Source of the DNA: Prevotellaceae bacterium UBA2718
GTDB lineage: Bacteria; Bacteroidota; Bacteroidia; Bacteroidales; Bacteroidaceae
Direction: 5' to 3'
Length of the DNA: 19,148 nt
NCBI GenBank assembly: GCA_002353975.1
Contig: DEKQ01000084.1
Span: 1 to 19,148, forward strand
Position 1 is the stretch's first letter; the number at the start of each line of letters is the position of its first letter. A program made the position numbers and the translations under genes. The notes below the pieces were generated by a model. It had not been told where the DNA came from. It saw only the letters and a program-made list of their open reading frames with translations, and made no database searches. Below are positions 13,869 through 19,148 of this stretch, piece by piece.

Positions 13869-16800
13869 ATGAACAAGATTAAACTTCTTATGCTGCTTAT
13901 CCTTGCAGCCACAGGAATGACGGTGTCAGCAGCTGATGCCGGATACGAGTTTGTTGAGTCAGACGGTGGCAAGACGCTCACCATCAAAGGCTATGGCGAC
14001 CTGACAACATGCAGCCAGACCAGCACCACTACGGTGTTCTCTGCCGCTGCAAACGGAAACGTATTCACCAACAACAGCGGAACCAGCGTAACCCCACAGG
14101 CTGCCTACAACCCTTCTGCAAAGTACTATTACGCTACCCGCGAATACACCCAGGTATTTAACGGTGGTGCGCCAACCGACGGAACGTATGCTTACTACGT
14201 CAATACGACTACCACATGGAGTGAGGCTGCAAAGAGTTTGCACATATACGACATATATTACAATGGGACTAATTTTGGTCGTGAAGGTGAAATTAATAAT
14301 TTGTCTAACACCAATTCAGGCTACATAAATAATAGTTTGAGTCTAGCAACAGGTAAATCAGAACCAGTAATTTGGGCTCACTACTATGTTTATTCAACTT
14401 CAGAGATACCATGGGGGACAGATCTCATACCTGGTACTAATTGCTATTTTGTAAATTCCGATATAGTAAATGCTTCCACTACTTACTATGCAGGCAGTAA
14501 CCTTTATCGTTCACAAGACGGTGGTAAGACGAAGGAGTTGCTGGTAAAAGATCAGCAGTACACCTACAACCCGGACGACCTGTTCTACATCCCTGATGGC
14601 AATGTTACATACACTCAGATAGCTGACAATGCTAAGTACTTCGCAGCTCACCCATCATATCTTGAGGACAAAGAGACAGTAACAACCTTCAAGGATGCTC
14701 TGCTTGCAAAGATAAAAAGCCGTGCCTACACCAAGGTAGTGTTTGACAACACCGGCAGCGATGAGCTTCTCATCGACCCAGCGATTTCACTGGCAATTCT
14801 CTTCCCATACATTCAGGCTGAATCTTACGGTTATTACTCTACAAACACCAACATTGAGACGTTAGACATGGGTGAGGCAACACTCAAGTTGTCAGAAGGT
14901 CAGTCTTACTCTGATATCATCACCAATCCCGATAATGTAAACTATTTGTGCAATCTCACCAACTTCACCATCCCGATGATGCCAAAGGATGAGGATGGCA
15001 AGATGGTTCTGCCAGACTTTGCTTTATCAGCTAAATTCCCTGGTGACAGCAATCTGGGAACTCTGACCGTCCCAGTTGGCTATACAGAATTAGGCAATGG
15101 TTCACTTGCATTGAATGCTAAAATAACTACCATAAACCTGCCAGAGGGCCTGAAGAAGATAGACAATCAAGCCTTCAGTATGAACACCGCCCTCACCAAT
15201 CTTAATCTCACGGGCGTGCCCGTGGAAGGTCGCAGCATCGTGCTCCCATCTTCATTGGAGGAGATCGGCAAGGAGGCTTTTGGCGGCTGCACTGCACTGA
15301 CCAGCACGGCAGACGATCCGTTTATCCTGCCAAGCGGGCTGAAGAAAGTAAAGGCATCGGCATTTATCAATCTCACAAATCTGAAGTTCCTGCAGCTGAA
15401 CGAGGGTTTGGAGTATGTGGGAAACACTGCCTTTGGTCTCGATCACGAGGTTCACGACCAAACAACAATCACATTCCCCTCTACAATTAAGTATCTTGGC
15501 CCTGGCAGCTTTATCAGCCGCTGGTATCAGGACATATACTTCACAGGCGAGACTGCCCCTGTATGCCCCGTGGGCAAACCTGCTTTTAGTGATTGGGGTA
15601 ACGTGACAGCTTTCAGCGCTAACACCCAGATGGGTAACAACGGCTTCAACCCTTATTTAACAGAAGGCAGCACCGCCGACAATGCTCAGCAGGGATATGC
15701 TAATCGTGAGAATTATATCAACAACGGCTATTATTTCACCATCCTCCATTTCCCAACTGGTCTGACAAGTGATCAGGCTAAGACCTATCGTGACATCACA
15801 CGACGCTATGTGACAGGTAACTTTACCGAAGACGGCGAGTTCCAGTTTGCCGGATATGGTGCAAACATTGCAGACGCCATCGACCCTGCAACCGGTAAGA
15901 CCTTCGGCAGTGCGTTCAAGGAAAGCGCTGATGGCGAGAAGAGTTCTCTAGTGTATTACATGTCAGGAAAAGATGCTCCGCTGTATTCATATACATATTC
16001 TGGCAACGTCCAGCCCGGATACATAGACACTTACCTCGGCTCACAGCAGATATGGCCGTCACAGGCACAGTGGACACGTAACTTCGTCACCGTGGCAAAC
16101 GGTGTAGAATGGGACGGAGAGAAAAAGTATCGCCCAACAGTCACCGAAGAGATGTTCAATATGATGAAGGAAGATGGACTGTACGTCAAAGCAAATAGTC
16201 TGGACTATAGTACGAAGAGAGTCGCAGATGCAAATAATGGCAATGGATACGGAAAAGTGTTTGACATCTCTACTATGACATGGGGAGAGTTGAACGACGA
16301 TGAGAAAGACTATCTCTCTCTCATCCTCTATCAGGGTACACGTCGCTTCGTGCTTGGCAATGACAGCCCATACGACATCCCATTCAAGATGAAGATGGAG
16401 GCTGGCCGCTGGTGGTCCATCTGTCTGCCATTCAACATGACCAAGAAGCAGATTAATGAAGTATTCGGCGAGGGCACACACGTATGTCTCTTCTCCGGTG
16501 TAAAACGCAACGATGGTGACGACAAACTCCTGCGCCTTGAGTTCATCAACGATGTATATCACCACAAGACAGAGAGAACCGTAGAAAAGCTCGGTGACGG
16601 CAGCGCACTGAAATACACCTACGGAGCCAACTACAGCACGTCTAACCCAGAGCCAGCAGATGATGACATCGTAATCTATGCCCGCGAGTCATACATGATT
16701 TATCCTACCGAAAAGAGTGGTGACGCTGCAGGTGTGGCTGTTCGCAACTTCGGCACACCAGACTTCACCATCGGTGATCCGCTGCCAACCATGATACAGG

Positions 16801-17276
16801 CAAACTCCAATACGCCTTACACCATTGGCGGCCCTGATGCAGCATACCGCTTCATCGGCAACTTCAACTCTACCGCTTCTTACAGCAGCGATGGTAAGCC
16901 CGTTACCGTAAAGATCCCACAATACTCATACGGTTACGGAACCTTGAACGGCGGCGAGACGAAGTTCTTCATCCTGAACACCGATAAGGCCACATGGTCA
17001 CCGTTCAAGAGCATCGTGCAGAACCTTGCCCGCAACGGTGGTGAGGAAGACTGGAACAACTTCTTCCAGAAGTCATCAACCGGCGCAAAGCAGGTATCGA
17101 TATTCGGTCTTGACGAATACCTCACTGGTGTAGAGAACGTAATCATTGAGGCAAGTTCTGACAATGGTGCCGACAAGGCGGTATATAGCATCAACGGCTC
17201 ATATGTAGGCGACAGCCTGCAGGGTCTCGCTCCAGGTGTCTATGTAAAGCAGGGCAAGGCATACATCGTGAAGTAA
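13869..17276 (+). CDS. BspA-type leucine-rich-repeat surface protein with C-terminal sorting-like tail
   Basis: This 1135-residue secreted protein has a signal peptide of about 21 residues (ending TVSA). Residues about 415-550 carry BspA-type (LRR_5) leucine-rich repeats of the form ITTINLPEGLKKIDNQAF, IVLPSSLEEIGKEAFGGC, LPSGLKKVKASAF and FLQLNEGLEYVGNTAFG. Such repeats in oral and gut Bacteroidetes and in Trichomonas are linked to adhesion. Long beta-rich regions on either side have no family that I recognise. The C-terminus (about 1085-1135) reads AVYSINGSYVGDSLQGLAPG then VYVKQGKAYIVK, like a type IX secretion or surface-anchoring tail and parallel to the tail of the protein at 6833-8392. 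Bases about 14258-14515 (residues 130-216) are notably AT-rich against the surrounding gene. It has its own promoter, P2. A surface adhesin or binding protein is likely; the ligand is unknown. Confidence 0.9.
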   Translation: MNKIKLLMLLILAATGMTVSAADAGYEFVESDGGKTLTIKGYGDLTTCSQTSTTTVFSAAANGNVFTNNSGTSVTPQAAYNPSAKYYYATREYTQVFNGGAPTDGTYAYYVNTTTTWSEAAKSLHIYDIYYNGTNFGREGEINNLSNTNSGYINNSLSLATGKSEPVIWAHYYVYSTSEIPWGTDLIPGTNCYFVNSDIVNASTTYYAGSNLYRSQDGGKTKELLVKDQQYTYNPDDLFYIPDGNVTYTQIADNAKYFAAHPSYLEDKETVTTFKDALLAKIKSRAYTKVVFDNTGSDELLIDPAISLAILFPYIQAESYGYYSTNTNIETLDMGEATLKLSEGQSYSDIITNPDNVNYLCNLTNFTIPMMPKDEDGKMVLPDFALSAKFPGDSNLGTLTVPVGYTELGNGSLALNAKITTINLPEGLKKIDNQAFSMNTALTNLNLTGVPVEGRSIVLPSSLEEIGKEAFGGCTALTSTADDPFILPSGLKKVKASAFINLTNLKFLQLNEGLEYVGNTAFGLDHEVHDQTTITFPSTIKYLGPGSFISRWYQDIYFTGETAPVCPVGKPAFSDWGNVTAFSANTQMGNNGFNPYLTEGSTADNAQQGYANRENYINNGYYFTILHFPTGLTSDQAKTYRDITRRYVTGNFTEDGEFQFAGYGANIADAIDPATGKTFGSAFKESADGEKSSLVYYMSGKDAPLYSYTYSGNVQPGYIDTYLGSQQIWPSQAQWTRNFVTVANGVEWDGEKKYRPTVTEEMFNMMKEDGLYVKANSLDYSTKRVADANNGNGYGKVFDISTMTWGELNDDEKDYLSLILYQGTRRFVLGNDSPYDIPFKMKMEAGRWWSICLPFNMTKKQINEVFGEGTHVCLFSGVKRNDGDDKLLRLEFINDVYHHKTERTVEKLGDGSALKYTYGANYSTSNPEPADDDIVIYARESYMIYPTEKSGDAAGVAVRNFGTPDFTIGDPLPTMIQANSNTPYTIGGPDAAYRFIGNFNSTASYSSDGKPVTVKIPQYSYGYGTLNGGETKFFILNTDKATWSPFKSIVQNLARNGGEEDWNNFFQKSSTGAKQVSIFGLDEYLTGVENVIIEASSDNGADKAVYSINGSYVGDSLQGLAPGVYVKQGKAYIVK

Positions 17277-17328
17277 GAGACAGTATATATATAATGACTA
17301 ACCACCTAAGAGAGGCAATAACATTCAG

Positions 17329-17526
17329 ATGATGGAAAAGAAAGTATATATCATACCACGAATAGAGTTCGATCCGATAGAGAATGACGACGAACTGATG
17401 GCTGCCAGCGGCCCGGCAGAATACCGTTTAGGCGAAGACAACAGCGAGGGCTACAACGGCAACATAGAGGAAGGTCCCATAGGTGTCGTTAATGACGACA
17501 ACTGGGATGACTTCATCCTCGAATAA
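17329..17526 (+). CDS. Small acidic leader-like peptide (65 residues), function unknown
   Basis: Two adjacent ATGs (17329 and 17332) begin a peptide starting (M)MEKKVYIIPRIEFDPIEND, continuing DELMAASGP, and ending in a glycine- and acid-rich region with NDDNWDDFILE at the C-terminus. It has no signal peptide or membrane segment. It lies 52 bases after the BspA-like gene and before a strong terminator, so it is probably in the same transcript. The layout (KKxYIIPxIE head, small-residue MAASG junction, acidic Trp-ending tail) recalls short Bacteroidales open reading frames that look like leader-core precursor peptides. That is recollection and inference, not a match to a named family. No modification enzyme or transporter gene is nearby. 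An ordinary small cytosolic acidic protein is also possible. Confidence 0.7.
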   Translation: MMEKKVYIIPRIEFDPIENDDELMAASGPAEYRLGEDNSEGYNGNIEEGPIGVVNDDNWDDFILE

Positions 17527-17634
17527 TGTCGCATTCACGTAAAGTTCCTGTGACCGATATACTGCGCCGACGGTGAGGCATCCCTCATTGCCGGAGGCAC
17601 AGACATAGGAGCGTCTATACATAGTAATAAGAGG

Positions 17635-17678
17635 AAAAGTGTTCTCCCCTATACTCAAGGGGCGAACACTTTTTTTGG
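17635..17678 (+). terminator. Intrinsic terminator after the small peptide gene
   Basis: AAAAGTGTTC (17635-17644) pairs with GAACACTTTT (from 17664). Inner CCCCT/AGGGG closes a 7-base loop, and a T-run (17670-17676) follows. It ends the BspA-like/small peptide transcript. The 108 bases between the peptide stop and the stem hold nothing I recognise. Confidence 0.92.
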
Positions 17679-17761
17679 TTTTCTGTTTGCCGCATCACCA
17701 TCTGGTTACACCTTATTCATAATAAAGATTTCCCCGGCAAAGCAAAAAAAACCTCAAATCC

Positions 17762-17793
17762 TTTGGCTATATTGAAAAAAAAACGTAATTTTG
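17762..17793 (+). promoter_or_regulatory. Strong promoter for the surface lipoprotein gene
   Basis: TTTG (17762-17765), 20 bases, then TAATTTTG (17786-17793) match the Bacteroidetes promoter consensus exactly, with an A-rich spacer. The leader to ATG 17854 is about 54 bases. Confidence 0.88.
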
Positions 17794-17853
17794 CACTTGA
17801 TATACTGTATATAAGGTACGGCAACAAATTCTATTAACAAATAAATCATACGT

Positions 17854-18960
17854 ATGAAGAAAATTAAATTCCTTGCCATGCTGGCTTTTGTAGCCGCTGG
17901 CCTGCTCACTACCACCAGCTGTAGTGATGATGACAACAACGACCCTCAGGGTGGTGACGTTGTCAATGTTTACGACTACGTATTGGTAGTCAAGTCTAAC
18001 GTAGCTGCCACTGTCACCTTCAATGGTAAGACTCAGACAGGCACAGAGGTGACATTCGCTACCAGCGAGAACGTCAACTCTTACTCTGGCTCACTATCAG
18101 TAACCGCTAACGGTTACCTGCCTTACACCGCTGACGTGGATTTCTCTGAGAACAACACCGTGAAGATTGTCAACGTGACAATGGTTAAGGAGTCAACAAA
18201 TACTGTTGCTCAGGCTTCTGCAAAGGGTAACACCGTTGCCAACGATGCAGCAAACCAGGCTGCTATGGGTACCGTAGCACAGATTGAGGTACCATCAGAC
18301 GTTAACATCAGCGGTAACACCACCGACCCATTCTCCGTAACAGTAGTTACTCCAGAGGCTGACGTAGTTGGTGCAGACGAGCTGCAGAAGGGTGAGGAAG
18401 TTAGCGCAGCCGTTATGGAGCTGCTCTGTAAGCCTAACGGCGCACAGTTCGACAAGGATCTCACACTGTCTATTGCACTGGCTGACGGCAATGGTTGCGA
18501 GTTCTCTTCTGACCAGGCTGAGCAGGTATATTGGCAGAATGGCCGCCTCTATGCTAAGGCAAAGCACTTCTCTACCATTGAGGCAGAGATGGTTGCCGAG
18601 GTTGTTAACGTAACTGAGAGCACCGTAGTGCGTGAGATTTCACAGCAGGCTAAGGCAGGTGAGAACAGTTTCACCTATGACCACCAGACTGGTTTCACCT
18701 CAAACGTAGTTGCCAACGGCGCTAAGTACCTCTTCCTGAAGAACAAGTTTGGCGCTCCCGGTTCTATCAAGCGTGAGGCTACATACTCTATCGACAAGAA
18801 CGGTTACGTTGTAATCCGCCTCGTTCAGAAAGTGTATGACTACACCTTCAAGTCTGGCACAGCAACCTTCACCGCTCGTGCATACGGCGACATCGACGCT
18901 GCTATCGTAAGAACCAGCACAGAGCCTATCACACCTATCCACTCTGGTGGTAGCAACTAA
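17854..18960 (+). CDS. Probable abundant surface lipoprotein, family not recognised
   Basis: This 368-residue lipoprotein has MKKIKFLAMLAFVAAGLLTT, then the lipobox TTSC with C23. The residues after Cys (SDDDNND) resemble the acidic export signal that sends Bacteroidetes lipoproteins to the outer face of the outer membrane. Residues about 30-110 look like a beta-sandwich of the PEGA or carboxypeptidase-regulatory type (VAATVTFNGKTQTGTEVTFA then SLSVTANGYLPYTADVDF). The remainder is beta-rich, with no Cys pairs or catalytic motif that I recognise. The tail is Ser/Gly-rich (HSGGSN). Codons favour GCT, GTT, GGT, CGT and TCT, unlike the C-ending choices of upstream genes. Together with a consensus promoter and its own terminator, this suggests high expression. 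It appears to be a single-gene unit. Confidence 0.9.
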   Translation: MKKIKFLAMLAFVAAGLLTTTSCSDDDNNDPQGGDVVNVYDYVLVVKSNVAATVTFNGKTQTGTEVTFATSENVNSYSGSLSVTANGYLPYTADVDFSENNTVKIVNVTMVKESTNTVAQASAKGNTVANDAANQAAMGTVAQIEVPSDVNISGNTTDPFSVTVVTPEADVVGADELQKGEEVSAAVMELLCKPNGAQFDKDLTLSIALADGNGCEFSSDQAEQVYWQNGRLYAKAKHFSTIEAEMVAEVVNVTESTVVREISQQAKAGENSFTYDHQTGFTSNVVANGAKYLFLKNKFGAPGSIKREATYSIDKNGYVVIRLVQKVYDYTFKSGTATFTARAYGDIDAAIVRTSTEPITPIHSGGSN

Positions 18961-19021
18961 TAATCTGTGTGGCAGAAACCAATAATAAGTGTGAGCCACT
19001 CACATAGACTATAACAGCACA

Positions 19022-19060
19022 ACTCCGCTCGGCTGCCCTACAGCTGGGCGGAGTTTTTTT
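19022..19060 (+). terminator. Intrinsic terminator after the lipoprotein gene
   Basis: ACTCCGCTCGGCTG (19022-19035), loop CCCTA and CAGCTGGGCGGAGT (19041-19054) form a continuous 14-bp stem with two G-U pairs. The T-run is 19054-19060. Confidence 0.94.
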
Positions 19061-19063
19061 GTC

Positions 19064-19148
19064 ATGCTGAAACATCTCATCACCCTCCCTCTCCTCATGC
19101 TTGCCGTCATTGTCTGCGGCAGTCCTACGGACTATGTCATCGGCGGGG
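19064..19148 (+). CDS. Start of an exported protein, cut by the window edge
   Basis: From ATG 19064 the frame stays open to the window edge and encodes MLKHLITLPLLMLAVIVCGS then PTDYVIGG. This is a convincing signal peptide, possibly with a Cys at a lipobox-like position (VIVC). An alternative start is ATG 19094. The start lies only four bases after the T-run of the preceding terminator and has no visible promoter. Too little is present to name a family. Confidence 0.55.
   Translation, partial: MLKHLITLPLLMLAVIVCGSPTDYVIGG

Overview
The window looks like a chromosomal stretch from a gut or rumen Bacteroidales, most likely a Prevotella-type member of Prevotellaceae. The evidence is the Bacteroidetes promoter form (TTTG, about 20 bases, TAnnTTTG) at several upstream regions, the absence of Shine-Dalgarno sequences, a TonB receptor with an N-terminal carboxypeptidase-regulatory-like domain, DUF4876/DUF6850/DUF5723-type envelope proteins, a BspA-type leucine-rich-repeat protein and C-terminal tails like those of type IX secretion cargo. 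All recognisable genes lie on the + strand. Family names come from reading the translations, not from a search.

Region 1 (1-8934) is probably one transcription unit ending at a strong intrinsic terminator. Its genes encode an exported triple HMA-like protein with one CxxC site, a TonB-dependent receptor, a DUF4876-like lipoprotein, a DUF6850-like outer membrane barrel, a secreted beta-rich protein with a sorting-type tail, and a small exported FMN-binding protein with an intact flavinylation motif. All are envelope proteins. Together they suggest a metal- or metal-complex uptake system with a flavin redox component. This is the most interesting system in the window. Short AT-rich repeats sit at three of its gene junctions: two supply stop codons in the same phase, and two cover the start region of the next gene.

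Region 2 (8935-10754) is rich in regulatory and repeat DNA. It holds a roughly 160-base palindromic element with 16-base terminal inverted repeats and a 22-base unit repeated three times, followed by a promoter and a large leader hairpin. Next is a membrane-anchored endonuclease/exonuclease/phosphatase-fold protein whose start codon is unclear, then a structured leader and a tRNA-Arg(CCT).

Region 3 (10755-13469) is a two-gene unit: an unrecognised lipoprotein and a DUF5723-type outer membrane protein. It may be read through from the tRNA promoter.

Region 4 (13470-19148) has a 400-base control region with two promoter candidates, a large BspA-like surface protein containing an AT-rich inserted-looking segment, a 65-residue acidic leader-like peptide gene, and a terminator. 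A strongly promoted lipoprotein gene with distinct codon use follows, then another terminator and the first 28 codons of a further exported protein at the right edge.
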